A stretch of 40,427 nt of DNA, from the NCBI GenBank assembly GCA_021839985.1, contig JAKBZO010000005.1, forward strand, positions 1-40,427, in the 5' to 3' direction. The notes beneath the pieces were generated by a model. The model was not told the DNA's origin and searched no databases. It worked only from the letters and a program-made list of their open reading frames with translations. Source of the DNA: a bacterium (GTDB lineage: Bacteria; Patescibacteriota; Minisyncoccia; Phycocordibacterales; SBAW01). This document shows positions 30,223 through 37,655 of this stretch, one piece after another. The stretch's first letter is position 1. Each line of letters opens with the position of its first letter. The translations under genes were made by a program, and so were the position numbers.

Positions 30223-31198
30223 CACACTCAAACTCCGCGAAGATCTTTTTGATGCTTCGGAGCAGAAGCCGACGCGCGATGGTTTCGGTTCTGCGATGAT
30301 GGAGCTCGGCGAGAAAGAGCCGCGCGCGGTGATCGTGTGCGCCGATCTTGCGGAGTCGACGCGCGCGCTCGCATTCAAAATGAAATATCCAGCGCGCTAC
30401 ATCGAGATGGGCGTTGCGGAGCAGAACATGGCGACGGTGGCAAGCGGTCTCGCTAACTACGGCAAGATTCCGTTCATGGCGTCGTATGCGGCATTCTCAC
30501 CGGGGCGCAACAACGAACAGATCCGCACGACGATATCGCTCAATGATGTGCCCGTTAAGATCATGGGCATGCATGCGGGCGTGTCGGTCGGCCCCGACGG
30601 CGCAACGCATCAGGCGCTTGAGGACATGGCGCTCATGCGCGTGCAGCCCAATATGATCGTGATCTCGCCGTGCGACGCGATCGAAGCGCACAAAGCGGTG
30701 CTCGCGGTCGCGCACAATGGCAAGCCGTCGTATGTGCGCTTCGCGCGCGAGAAGACGCCGGTCATGACGACCGTTGAGACGCCATTTGAGATAGGGAAGG
30801 CGAATGAAATGTGGCGCAGTGCTGCGCCTAGTGTGGCGGTCTTTGCGATCGGCCCGCTTCTCTTTGAAGCGCTGAAGGCGGCGCGCGATCTTGATGCGCA
30901 AGGTATCGGTTCGGTCGTCGTGAATGTGCATACGGTCAAACCACTTGATGAGGAGGCGGTGGAGCGCGCGGCGCGCGAGTGCGGTGCCGTCGTCACGGTT
31001 GAAGAACATCAGATCGCGGGCGGACTTGGCGGCGCGGTCGCAGAGGCACTCGCGCGCCGCGCGCCCACGCCCATCGAATTCATCGGCGTCCATGATCGCT
31101 ATGGCCAGTCGGGCGAACCAGCAGAGCTCCTGCGCGAATACGGTCTCGACGCGCAAGCGATCAGCGAGGCAATGAAAAAAGTCATCGCGCGAAAATAG
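30212..31198 (+). CDS. Transketolase, C-terminal (pyrimidine-binding) subunit
   Basis: This 328-residue partner contains the pyrimidine-binding and C-terminal regulatory domains. Landmarks are VIVCADLAEST, the catalytic-type Glu in YIEMGVAEQNMATVASGLA, FMASYAAFSPGR, MHAGVSVGPDGATHQALED, YVRFAREKTP and VVTVEEHQIAGGLGGAVAE. The start overlaps the N-terminal subunit by 11 bp, which implies translational coupling. Confidence 0.94.
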   Translation: MLNNTLKLREDLFDASEQKPTRDGFGSAMMELGEKEPRAVIVCADLAESTRALAFKMKYPARYIEMGVAEQNMATVASGLANYGKIPFMASYAAFSPGRNNEQIRTTISLNDVPVKIMGMHAGVSVGPDGATHQALEDMALMRVQPNMIVISPCDAIEAHKAVLAVAHNGKPSYVRFAREKTPVMTTVETPFEIGKANEMWRSAAPSVAVFAIGPLLFEALKAARDLDAQGIGSVVVNVHTVKPLDEEAVERAARECGAVVTVEEHQIAGGLGGAVAEALARRAPTPIEFIGVHDRYGQSGEPAELLREYGLDAQAISEAMKKVIARK

Positions 31199-31276
31199 CA
31201 TCGTCATGCTGATCCCGAGCCACTCCATCTGTGCCGTTAAACTAGCAGCACTGTTCAGTTAGCAGCGTCTATGAAA

Positions 31277-31322
31277 TTCTCTTTCCACTTCCGTGACGAC
31301 CGTCACGGAAGTGGAAAGAGAA
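31277..31322. repeat. Palindrome A, upstream of the PaaX/Cas2-like gene
   Basis: Perfect 22-bp inverted repeat (31277-31298/31301-31322) around AC. The core TTCCACTT...GACGACCGTC...AAGTGGAA is shared with palindrome B on the other side of the gene, while the bases between vary in a compensated way. The 31199-31276 spacer otherwise shows no gene. Confidence 0.85.
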
Positions 31323-31352
31323 AATGATCCCCATCTCTCATAGTATATTTAG

Positions 31353-31358
31353 TATATT
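31353..31358 (+). promoter_or_regulatory. -10-like TATATT of the PaaX/Cas2-like gene
   Basis: It lies 13 bases before the preferred ATG at 31372 and 31 bp after palindrome A. Confidence 0.35.
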
Positions 31359-31371
31359 CATAAACCTTGTT

Positions 31372-31986
31372 ATGAATAACAAAATAAATTCTATCGAATA
31401 CAGGATCTCGCGCCTTACAAGACGTCAACGCACGCAGGACATAGTTCTCATGTCTTTGTATACGCTGAGCGTTTTGGGTGTTGGTATTGTGGCACCGAAC
31501 GCGCTTCAGTTGTTTAAGTATGTTGAAAAATATTTGCCGCAGAAGACAAATATAAAGACTCGCACAAGTCAGGCGATCACTCGGCTGGTTGCCAAGGGCT
31601 TGGTTGTGCGTACAAAAAATGCGGGGCGTACGGTATTACGACTCACACGAAAGGGGAAAGAAGCTGCAAACGCTATCGAAATACGGCAAAAGGTCAGTCC
31701 GCAGAAACCGAAACGCTGGGATGGTAAATGGAGGATCGTGATCTTTGATGTTTGGGAAAAACGTCGAAGTGTCCGGAACAAGCTCCGAATCATGCTGCAC
31801 AATACGGGCTTCGTAAAGATCCAACACAGTGTGTGGGTCTATCCATATCCGTGTGAGGATCTGTTTGTGTTCTTGCGAGCAGACTTGCGGTTGGGACAGG
31901 GTATGCTCTACATTGTTGCAGACGAGATAGAGCACGATGCGCGCCTGCGCCAACACTTCGGCTTACCCGCTTCGCTGTCCTCATAA
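31372..31986 (+). CDS. PaaX/Cas2-like HTH protein bracketed by palindromes
   Basis: With the start at 31372 (204 residues; an ATG at 31324 is possible) the protein has three parts. First is a basic N-terminal region with a hydrophobic helix (IVLMSLYTLSVLGVGIVA). Next is a winged helix-turn-helix (TSQAITRLVAKGLVVRTKNA, then VLRLTRKGKEA). Last is a C-terminal Cas2-like ferredoxin fold (WRIVIFDVWEKRRSVRNKLR, GFVKIQHSVWVYPYP). D126 in IFDV corresponds to the conserved Cas2 Asp. This matches PaaX-family regulators and the Cas2-like proteins often annotated in CPR genomes. There is no CRISPR array here. Related palindromes immediately flank the gene on both sides, so it may bind or mobilise them. 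Confidence 0.75.
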   Translation: MNNKINSIEYRISRLTRRQRTQDIVLMSLYTLSVLGVGIVAPNALQLFKYVEKYLPQKTNIKTRTSQAITRLVAKGLVVRTKNAGRTVLRLTRKGKEAANAIEIRQKVSPQKPKRWDGKWRIVIFDVWEKRRSVRNKLRIMLHNTGFVKIQHSVWVYPYPCEDLFVFLRADLRLGQGMLYIVADEIEHDARLRQHFGLPASLSS

Positions 31987-31987
31987 T

Positions 31988-32029
31988 CATATTCCACTTA
32001 TGCGACGACCGTCGTATAAGTGGAATATG
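31988..32029. repeat. Palindrome B, downstream of the PaaX/Cas2-like gene
   Basis: 20-bp inverted repeat (31988-32007/32010-32029) with a single G.T pair, centred on AC. The core matches palindrome A; the differing bases change on both arms, so the stem is kept. It starts 1 bp after the stop codon and could also end transcription. Confidence 0.85.
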
Positions 32030-32072
32030 AGCTCCATAAGCTTTTAGAGAATAAGCTTAGAGGATCCTTGCT

Positions 32073-33062
32073 CTACAGGAGTGGCGTGAGTTTGTAGCTC
32101 TCCGGCGCCTCCGCGAGCAGCTTCTCGATCTGCTCTCGCGTGAAGAGGCCTTTTTGCGCGCCGATCTCTTGAACCACACCCATCGCATTGATCGGTCCCC
32201 ACAGAAGTGCTTGCTCAAGCGGCAGTCCGAGCGCGAGGGCGGCGACCACGGTCGAGGCGAATGCATCGCCGGCGCCGGTGCGCTCGAACGGCGGCTTGGG
32301 GTCGGGATACATCGGTATGTTCCACATCCGGTCCTGCTCATCGAGCACATAGGCGCCGAAGTGGCCGTCGGTGATGACGACGATCTTGGGTCCGAGCGCG
32401 CGCAGCTCGCGCAAAAGCTCGCGCGAGTCCTCGCTGCTGGAGCCCGTGATGATCTGCGCTTCTTCTTTGTTGCAGAAGAAGATATACGTGCGGGCGTAGA
32501 TGTCGCGCAGCGCTTCTGCGCCGAACTTTATTTGGAACGTCCCCGGCTGGAACGCGAGCTTGGTGTCCGGCCATGCGGCGAACTGTGCGGCGAGCTGTGC
32601 GTGGTAGGGAAGCGAGTTGCCGCTGAGTGATGAGAGATACACCCATGCTGGCGCCTCCGCGGCCTTCGGCGTCGTGTAATCGAACATCTCGTGTTTGATG
32701 AGAATGGTGCGCTCGTCTTCGAACCACAGCACGAAGTGGTAGTTGGTGTGCTTGCCATCCTGCGTCTCCATGAGAGCAGTGTCCACGTCCGCCACCTTCA
32801 GTGCGTCGAGGCACCGCACGCCATGCTCATCATTACCGACATACGCATGCAGTGCGGCAGGAACGCCGAGCTTTGCCGCAGCGACGGCGGCATTGGAGGC
32901 ATTGCCGACCGCGGGTACCTCGACCGAATATTCAAATGGTATTTTGTCGGCAAAGCGCATGCAGAGCGTTGGGTGCTCGGGGTCGCCAGTGACCTGCGCC
33001 TCCTTGAGACGGATGAAATTATCGATAACGATGTCGCCGATAGCAAGAATATCATTCTTCAT
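32073..33062 (-). CDS. PfkB/ribokinase-family sugar kinase
   Basis: This 329-residue kinase has AIGDIVIDNF at the start, the VGNASNAAVAAAKLG segment with YVGNDEHG (PfkB signature 1 region), and ERTGAGDAF with catalytic D266 (signature 2). The substrate is not fixed by the sequence: ribokinase, fructokinase or a phosphofructokinase-like role are all possible. Position beside fba and the pentose operon makes a central-sugar substrate likely. It is transcribed away from fba. TGCTATTAA on the minus strand (33083-33091) is a plausible promoter with a 20-nt leader. Confidence 0.85.
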   Translation of the reverse strand: MKNDILAIGDIVIDNFIRLKEAQVTGDPEHPTLCMRFADKIPFEYSVEVPAVGNASNAAVAAAKLGVPAALHAYVGNDEHGVRCLDALKVADVDTALMETQDGKHTNYHFVLWFEDERTILIKHEMFDYTTPKAAEAPAWVYLSSLSGNSLPYHAQLAAQFAAWPDTKLAFQPGTFQIKFGAEALRDIYARTYIFFCNKEEAQIITGSSSEDSRELLRELRALGPKIVVITDGHFGAYVLDEQDRMWNIPMYPDPKPPFERTGAGDAFASTVVAALALGLPLEQALLWGPINAMGVVQEIGAQKGLFTREQIEKLLAEAPESYKLTPLL

Positions 33063-33082
33063 ATGCCGTGAGTCAGTTGTTG

Positions 33083-33091
33083 TTAATAGCA
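33083..33091 (-). promoter_or_regulatory. Extended -10-like element of the PfkB gene
   Basis: TGCTATTAA on the minus strand, 20 bases before the ATG at 33062. Confidence 0.35.
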
Positions 33092-33138
33092 GGCGCTAGG
33101 CACTGCGATGGTATCAGTATATCATTGAGGAACAGGAT

Positions 33139-34008
33139 ATGACCTCTATTCGCTCCATGCTCGAACGCGCACGCATCGCCCATCGCGGTGTCGGCCATTT
33201 CAATATTTCCGATTCCAATCAGCTGAAGGCAATCGCGAACGCGGCGCGCGAGACGGGACTGCCGGTCGTGGTCGGTCTCTCGGAAGGCGAGCGCGAATTC
33301 TTGCCGCTCGCGCAGGTTCGCGGCATGATCGACTGCTATCGCGCGGAAGGCCTGCAAATGTTTCTTAACGCCGACCATACCTATTCATTCGACAAGGCAC
33401 GCGACGCGATTGACGCAGGCGTTGATTCGATCGTCGTCGATGGCGCAAAGCTTTCCTACGCCGAGAATGTGAAGCTGGTCTCGCTGGTCGTCATTTATGC
33501 GCGCGGCTCCGGTCGCGACGTGGTCGTTGAAGGCGAGCTTGGCTACATCGGACAGTCATCGCAAGTGATCGACCGCCTTCCGGAGGGCGCGGCTGTTACC
33601 GAAGCAATGATGACCAAGCCGGAGGAGCTGCATCGCTTCGCCATCGAAACCGGCGTCGATGCCATGGCGCCAGCAGTCGGTAATGTGCATGGCATTGTCT
33701 CAAGCGGCCAGCCGAAGCTTTCGATCGAGCGCATCAAAGCGCTTGTGGCGGAATCGCCGGTTCCGCTCGTGCTCCATGGCGGATCAGGTTCGAGCGACGA
33801 AGAATTCCGCGAGGCGGTGGCCGCCGGCATCGCGATGATCCACATCAATACCGAGTTGCGCCTGACCTATCGCCATGGCATCGAACGCGGTCTTGCAAGC
33901 ATGCCGCATGAAGCGGCGCCGTATAAATTCCTGGCACCAGCGGTCGAAGACATGAGCGCCTATGTGGCACAGAAACTGCGGCTGTTCTCTGGCACCAGCA
34001 TGATATAA
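33139..34008 (+). CDS. fba: Class II fructose-bisphosphate aldolase
   Basis: This 289-residue zinc aldolase cleaves fructose 1,6-bisphosphate. The motif NADHTYSFD has catalytic-type D79 and zinc ligand H80. VEGELGYIG, a VHGIVSSGQPKL segment with a zinc His, LVLHGGSGSSDEEF and the IHINTELRL strand follow. The start has a GAGGAACAGG Shine-Dalgarno-like stretch. The stop TAA lies inside a TGATATAAT promoter for the downstream pseudogene. Confidence 0.95.
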   Translation: MTSIRSMLERARIAHRGVGHFNISDSNQLKAIANAARETGLPVVVGLSEGEREFLPLAQVRGMIDCYRAEGLQMFLNADHTYSFDKARDAIDAGVDSIVVDGAKLSYAENVKLVSLVVIYARGSGRDVVVEGELGYIGQSSQVIDRLPEGAAVTEAMMTKPEELHRFAIETGVDAMAPAVGNVHGIVSSGQPKLSIERIKALVAESPVPLVLHGGSGSSDEEFREAVAAGIAMIHINTELRLTYRHGIERGLASMPHEAAPYKFLAPAVEDMSAYVAQKLRLFSGTSMI

Positions 34009-34009
34009 T
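34001..34009 (+). promoter_or_regulatory. Consensus extended -10 before the broken surface gene
   Basis: TGATATAAT, the best consensus -10 in the window, nine bases before an ATG at 34019. That ATG is not in frame with the remnant. Confidence 0.5.
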
Positions 34010-34582
34010 TTCAGCATCATGGTCTCAAGATCTCCAAGAACCGCGTCGACATCGGTCTTGAGCAGCTTCAGAACGCCGAGCTCAAGAACTACTCCTACAC
34101 CACGGTGACCGCCAACTCCGGCACCACCTACACCGCCGACCTCTCGCAAGGCAACGTCTTCAACATAACGCTCACCGGCAACTGCACGTTCGCCCTCAGC
34201 AATGCGCCAGCATCGGGTAAGATGGGGCATGTCTTCTTTTCTTAGTGCAAGACAGCACGGGCGGTCGCACGGCTACCTGGCCCAGTAGCGTCAAATGGCC
34301 GTCGGCAACGGCGCCCATGTTGTCCGCGGCTGCGAATGCAGTGGACATTGTGCGTCTCGCGACGGTCAAGGGGGCACGACCTGGCTCGGTACATTGCAGA
34401 CATCTAACGTCAGGAATTTTCCCACGGCCCTCTGGACCTGGGGGTACAACCCCAACGGCCAGCTCGGCCTCGGCGACACCACCGCCCGCTCCTCTCCGGT
34501 CTAAGTCGGCGCTCTCACCACCTGGTCGAGCGTGGCGGGTGGCGGGTCTGGCTCGTACACCGTAGCCATTCAAACAAGCTGA
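34009..34582 (+). pseudogene. Broken tail-fibre/RCC1-repeat surface gene
   Basis: Three successive frames carry one protein. 34009-34245 reads GLEQLQNAELKNYSY, then NSGTTYTADLSQGNVFNITL and TGNCTFALSNAPASGKMG, like tail-fibre head domains. After a -1 shift near 34240, VQDSTGGRTATWPSSVKWPS continues the same domain. After another -1 shift in the G-run near 34371, TTWLGTLQTS is followed by an RCC1 beta-propeller repeat (LWTWGYNPNGQLGLGDTTAR, SSPV, TAA at 34502, VGALTTWSSVAGG). Two frameshifts and one in-frame stop make it non-functional as read. The C-rich wording of the RCC1 part resembles the kelch block of the giant gene. Confidence 0.85.
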
Positions 34583-34659
34583 TCAAATCAATCCTTTACA
34601 GAGGGTTCCCCTCTGTAGGGCTGAAACGATATCCGAGGCTTGCTCGCAGAAGTTTTGTC

Positions 34660-34668
34660 TGCTATAGT
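34660..34668 (+). promoter_or_regulatory. Extended -10 of the bL25 gene
   Basis: TGCTATAGT then CTCTCTC and the ATG at 34676. It decides the start: the frame is open from 34640, upstream of the promoter. Confidence 0.6.
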
Positions 34669-34675
34669 CTCTCTC

Positions 34676-35311
34676 ATGCAAACACTGAACGCACAAAAGC
34701 GCGAAGCGGGGAAGGCGGCGGCATTGCGCCGCACTGGCCAGATCCCAGCGGTCATGTACGGTCGTCACAGCACTGCGGAGTCGATCGCCGTACCGCTTAT
34801 CGATTTTCAGAAGACCTACGCTTCGGCGGGCGAGTCAACGGTCATTACGCTCGAAGGTCTTGATGCGCGCAAGGACGTACTTATTCACGATGTCGAGCAC
34901 GATGCGGTCTCCGGTCTTCCGATCCATGTTGATTTTTATGTGATTGAGAAGGGTCAGAAAGTCACCGTAGCTGTGCCGCTCCATTTCGAAGGTGTCTCAG
35001 GTGCGGTGAAGGACCAAGGCGGTATTTTGGTGAAGGTCATGCACGAACTTGAAGTCGAAGGTGAGCCGAGCGCTCTGCCGCATGCGATCATCGTCGATCT
35101 TGCCAAGCTCGACGCCCTTGGATCTCAGATCCATGTGCGCGATCTCGCACTTCCGAAGGGCGCGACCACTGATGTCGATCCGGAAGAAGTTGTCGCCATG
35201 ATCTCGGTCGCCAAGGAAGAGGTGGAAGAAGCGCCGGCACTCGACATCTCTCAGATCGAAGTCGAGAAGAAAGGTAAGAAGGAAGAGGAAGGAGAGGCAG
35301 CGGCAGAGTAA
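34676..35311 (+). CDS. rplY: 50S ribosomal protein bL25 (long, CTC type)
   Basis: This 211-residue protein binds 5S rRNA. The N-terminal L25 beta-barrel begins LNAQKREAGKAAALRRTGQIPAVMYG. The C-terminal CTC-type domain contains FYVIEKGQKVTVAVPLHFEG and LPKGATTDVDPEEVVAMI. An acidic/lysine tail of about 30 residues ends the protein. The start at 34676 fits both family N termini and the -10 spacing. Confidence 0.93.
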   Translation: MQTLNAQKREAGKAAALRRTGQIPAVMYGRHSTAESIAVPLIDFQKTYASAGESTVITLEGLDARKDVLIHDVEHDAVSGLPIHVDFYVIEKGQKVTVAVPLHFEGVSGAVKDQGGILVKVMHELEVEGEPSALPHAIIVDLAKLDALGSQIHVRDLALPKGATTDVDPEEVVAMISVAKEEVEEAPALDISQIEVEKKGKKEEEGEAAAE

Positions 35312-35326
35312 TTCATTTCATTATGT

Positions 35327-35360
35327 AAAAAGAGCGCGGACCGAAGGTCCGCGCTCTTTT
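35327..35360. terminator. Rho-independent terminator after rplY
   Basis: AAAAGAGCGCGGACC and GGTCCGCGCTCTTTT form a perfect 15-bp stem with loop GAA and a T-tract. Confidence 0.9.
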
Positions 35361-35373
35361 CTGATCCGATGTT

Positions 35374-35382
35374 TGGTATACT
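35374..35382 (+). promoter_or_regulatory. Extended -10 of the transglycosylase gene
   Basis: TGGTATACT ends nine bases before the ATG at 35392. Confidence 0.6.
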
Positions 35383-35391
35383 ATTTCGTAT

Positions 35392-36774
35392 ATGCATGTT
35401 GGCGAAGGAATATCCTGGCGCGCTCGAGTCGTTGTGTCGGCTGCGGCCGTGGTGCTGTGCGCGACCGCAGCGCCTGTCGCTCATGCCGAAGTGAGCGCCG
35501 CCGTCTCTTCGCTGCAAGCGCAACTCAACCAGATCAACGCCGAGATCGGTGATCTGAATACCAATCTGCAGAACTCGCAGAAACAGCAAACATCGCTGGA
35601 ACGCGACCTGAGCATCCTCGACGACCAGATCAAAAAATCGCAGCTCGAAATTCAGCGCCGCAACATCACTATCGCGCAGCTCTCGCAAGGCATCCAAGGG
35701 AAAGAGGACACGATCTCGGGACTCAACGATCAACTCAACAACGAATATGAATCGCTTGCGGCGATCATGCGCGAGACCGACCAGCTTGATTCGACGAGTC
35801 TCGTGGTGGCGGCGCTGACCTCGCAAAGCCTCTCGGAATTCTTCGACGATTACTCCGCTTTCAACGCGATCGGGGAACACATGCAGGATTCGTTCACGCA
35901 GATCCAGACCAACAAACAGCTCAACGAGCAGCAAAAGGCCGACCTCGAAGATCAACTGCAAGAAGAGACGCAGTTGCGCCAAGTGCAGCAGCTTCAGCAG
36001 CAGCAGATACAGGATCAAGAGGATCAGAAGAATCAGATCCTCAAAGCGACGAAAGGCCAGGAAGCGGCGTATCAAAAACTGCTGGCGTCGAAACAGCAGA
36101 CGGCGGCGCAGATCCAGGCGGCGCTCTTCGAACTTACCGGTACCAACACGAAGGGTATTTCGTTCGGGCAAGCGCTGCAGTATGCCAATCTCGCAGCGGC
36201 GAAGACCGGCATCCGCCCGGCGTTCTTGCTCGGCCTCATTACTGAAGAGTCGGGGCTTGGCAAAAATGTTGGAACGGGCACGTGGTATGCCGACATGAAT
36301 CCGACGCGCGATGTGCCGATCTTCAAAGCGATCACGCAGTCGCTCGGCATCGATCCCAATGCGATGCCGGTGTCCAAGCGCGCGTGGTATGGATGGGGAG
36401 GGGCCATGGGACCGGCGCAGTTCATTCCGTCGACGTGGGCGCTCTATGCCGGCTACGTGAAGCCGAACTGGACCTATGACCCGTCGAAAGATCGCATCGG
36501 CAGACTCACGGGCAACACGCCGCCCGATCCATGGAACCCAGAAGATGCCTTCATGGCGGCGGCGATCTATCTCACCGACTCGGGCGCCGGTATACAGACT
36601 TATTCTGGCGAATTCAAGGCGGCGATGTGCTACCTCGCCGGCTGCGGCAATACGAACAAGGCCGACCTGCAGTTCTACGGCAATGACGTGATGAGTTTTG
36701 CGGCGAAGTATCAGTGCCAGATCGATATCATCGACGGGAAGTCGAATAGCTCAAGTTGCGCGAGCGCGTTCTAA
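35392..36774 (+). CDS. Secreted coiled-coil lytic transglycosylase
   Basis: This 460-residue protein has a signal peptide (hydrophobic about 13-30, likely cut after AHA). A long coiled coil follows (about 35-240, rich in Gln, Leu, Asp), similar to the regulatory helices of PcsB/EnvC-type hydrolases. The C-terminal domain is of lytic-transglycosylase (SLT_2) type: LGLITEESGLG with catalytic-type E285, WGGAMGPAQFIPSTW, and NPEDAFMAAAIYL. It should cut glycan strands outside the membrane, perhaps during division or surface-appendage assembly. The coiled coil suggests control by a partner such as FtsX, which is not in the window. Confidence 0.88.
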   Translation: MHVGEGISWRARVVVSAAAVVLCATAAPVAHAEVSAAVSSLQAQLNQINAEIGDLNTNLQNSQKQQTSLERDLSILDDQIKKSQLEIQRRNITIAQLSQGIQGKEDTISGLNDQLNNEYESLAAIMRETDQLDSTSLVVAALTSQSLSEFFDDYSAFNAIGEHMQDSFTQIQTNKQLNEQQKADLEDQLQEETQLRQVQQLQQQQIQDQEDQKNQILKATKGQEAAYQKLLASKQQTAAQIQAALFELTGTNTKGISFGQALQYANLAAAKTGIRPAFLLGLITEESGLGKNVGTGTWYADMNPTRDVPIFKAITQSLGIDPNAMPVSKRAWYGWGGAMGPAQFIPSTWALYAGYVKPNWTYDPSKDRIGRLTGNTPPDPWNPEDAFMAAAIYLTDSGAGIQTYSGEFKAAMCYLAGCGNTNKADLQFYGNDVMSFAAKYQCQIDIIDGKSNSSSCASAF

Positions 36775-36830
36775 GAGTCCTCTCGTGTTACACTTGATGT
36801 GTCGGACATTAATCATTAATTCGATATTTT

Positions 36831-37091
36831 ATGCATTATTCTTCTTTTGCGACGATGAATTCGTGGTACGGACCGTGGGGTGGGCCGTTCGCGTCTTTCG
36901 GCTTTTTATTTTTGGTCCTTATCGTGTGGTCGCTTGTGTGGAAAGGCTTGGCGCTGTGGGCTGCTGCGCATGATGAAAGCAAACCGTGGTTCATTGCGCT
37001 GCTCATCATCAACACCGCCGGTATTCTTGAGATCATGTATCTCTATATTTTCCGCAAAGGGCTCCGCAAGGAAAAGAAGGAGACGAACTAA
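36831..37091 (+). CDS. DUF5652-like small membrane protein
   Basis: This 86-residue protein has two membrane helices (about 22-45 and 53-73). The segments WSLVWKGLALWAAA and WFIALLIINTAGILEIMYLY match the DUF5652 pattern of CPR and archaeal proteins. Its function is unknown. A short hydrophilic C-terminal tail is Lys-rich. The start could also be the ATG at 36855. Confidence 0.8.
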   Translation: MHYSSFATMNSWYGPWGGPFASFGFLFLVLIVWSLVWKGLALWAAAHDESKPWFIALLIINTAGILEIMYLYIFRKGLRKEKKETN

Positions 37092-37098
37092 TAGGCAC

Positions 37099-37222
37099 TA
37101 GACCTCTCAAAAAGTCTCACCTGCTGCGTTGCGGGCTCCGGTGCTCACTCACCGTATATTGAATACGGCTCGCTTCGCTCCTCGCCCGCGCCTTGCATCT
37201 GAGAACTTTTGAAGGAGGTCTA
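37099..37222. repeat. Long palindromic repeat element
   Basis: The ends TAGACCTC (37099-37106) and GAGGTCTA (37215-37222) pair perfectly. TCAAAA/TTTTGA then pairs, followed by imperfect pairing through the G/C-rich middle to a CCGTAT/ATACGG tip. There is no gene. It resembles the widespread palindromic elements built on CTGCGTTGCG...CCTTGC...TGAGAACTTTTGA words. It may be a non-autonomous mobile element or a structured RNA. Confidence 0.65.
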
Positions 37223-37260
37223 CTTAAAAACCGCCCGTCGGACGACGGGCGGTTTTTAAG
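37223..37260. terminator. Bidirectional terminator
   Basis: CTTAAAAACCGCCCGTC and GACGGGCGGTTTTTAAG form a perfect 17-bp stem with a 4-nt loop. It is placed immediately after the palindromic element. Confidence 0.85.
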
Positions 37261-37271
37261 ACAAAAGAATT

Positions 37272-37298
37272 GCCCCCAGCACGTGCTGTGCTGGGGGC
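37272..37298 (-). terminator. Hairpin after the 38-residue gene
   Basis: GCCCCCAGCAC and GTGCTGGGGGC (11 bp, loop GTGCT). Read on the minus strand it is followed by AATTCTTTTGTC, so it could terminate the small gene. Confidence 0.6.
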
Positions 37299-37333
37299 GG
37301 TGTTGCGCTCTTGCGAGCAGTACCGGAGGCCGG

Positions 37334-37450
37334 TTACTGCGCCGCGGAGCCGTTCGAGGAGTTGGACTCGCCAGCGGCCATGACCAGGGCGCGGTTGGCG
37401 GACAGCTTCTTGCACTTGGCGACGATGACGAACGGTTGCCGTGTTTTCAT
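37334..37450 (-). CDS. Possible 38-residue basic small protein
   Basis: AAGGAG lies 8 nt before the ATG on the minus strand. The frame reads MKTRQPFVIVAKCKKL, then SANRALVMAAGES and a Ser/Asn/Ala-rich end. A terminator-like hairpin follows about 35 bp after the stop. A -10-like TATGAT at 37533-37538 would give a leader of about 75 nt, long for this genome. No family is recognised; the evidence is the Shine-Dalgarno site and the terminator. Confidence 0.5.
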   Translation of the reverse strand: MKTRQPFVIVAKCKKLSANRALVMAAGESNSSNGSAAQ

Positions 37451-37532
37451 GCGGGTTTCTCCTTAAGGCGACAGTTGTTGAAGGGCGTACTCCCAAGCGC
37501 CAGTCCTAAAAATAGGTGCGTTGGGTACATTC

Positions 37533-37538
37533 ATCATA
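37533..37538 (-). promoter_or_regulatory. -10-like TATGAT for the 38-residue gene
   Basis: Minus-strand TATGAT, about 83 bp upstream of the small ATG. Confidence 0.3.
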
Positions 37539-37565
37539 TAGTACCGGCTTAATTGGCGCAAGGAG

Positions 37566-37574
37566 TTATCCACA
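37566..37574 (+). promoter_or_regulatory. Perfect DnaA-box 9-mer
   Basis: TTATCCACA in the spacer upstream of rpmE. It is isolated, with no AT-rich unwinding region or cluster, so not an origin. Confidence 0.35.
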
Positions 37575-37639
37575 GAATGGTGCGGGCGCCTGCGACGACG
37601 GCAAAACCTACTGATGGGGTTGCGCGACCAGGCGGCCCG

Positions 37640-37648
37640 TGCTAATCT
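37640..37648 (+). promoter_or_regulatory. Extended -10 of rpmE
   Basis: TGCTAATCT followed by GTGCGAT and the ATG at 37656. The same GTGCTAATCTGT word precedes rpsB. Confidence 0.6.
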
Positions 37649-37655
37649 GTGCGAT

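Noticed and set aside
31372-31986. CRISPR-Cas locus suggested by the Cas2-like domain
   Set aside because: No repeat-spacer array, cas1 or effector gene is visible; the N-terminal winged helix fits PaaX-type proteins.
37566-37574. Replication origin
   Set aside because: A single DnaA box without clustering, AT-rich unwinding stretch or dnaA/dnaN neighbours.
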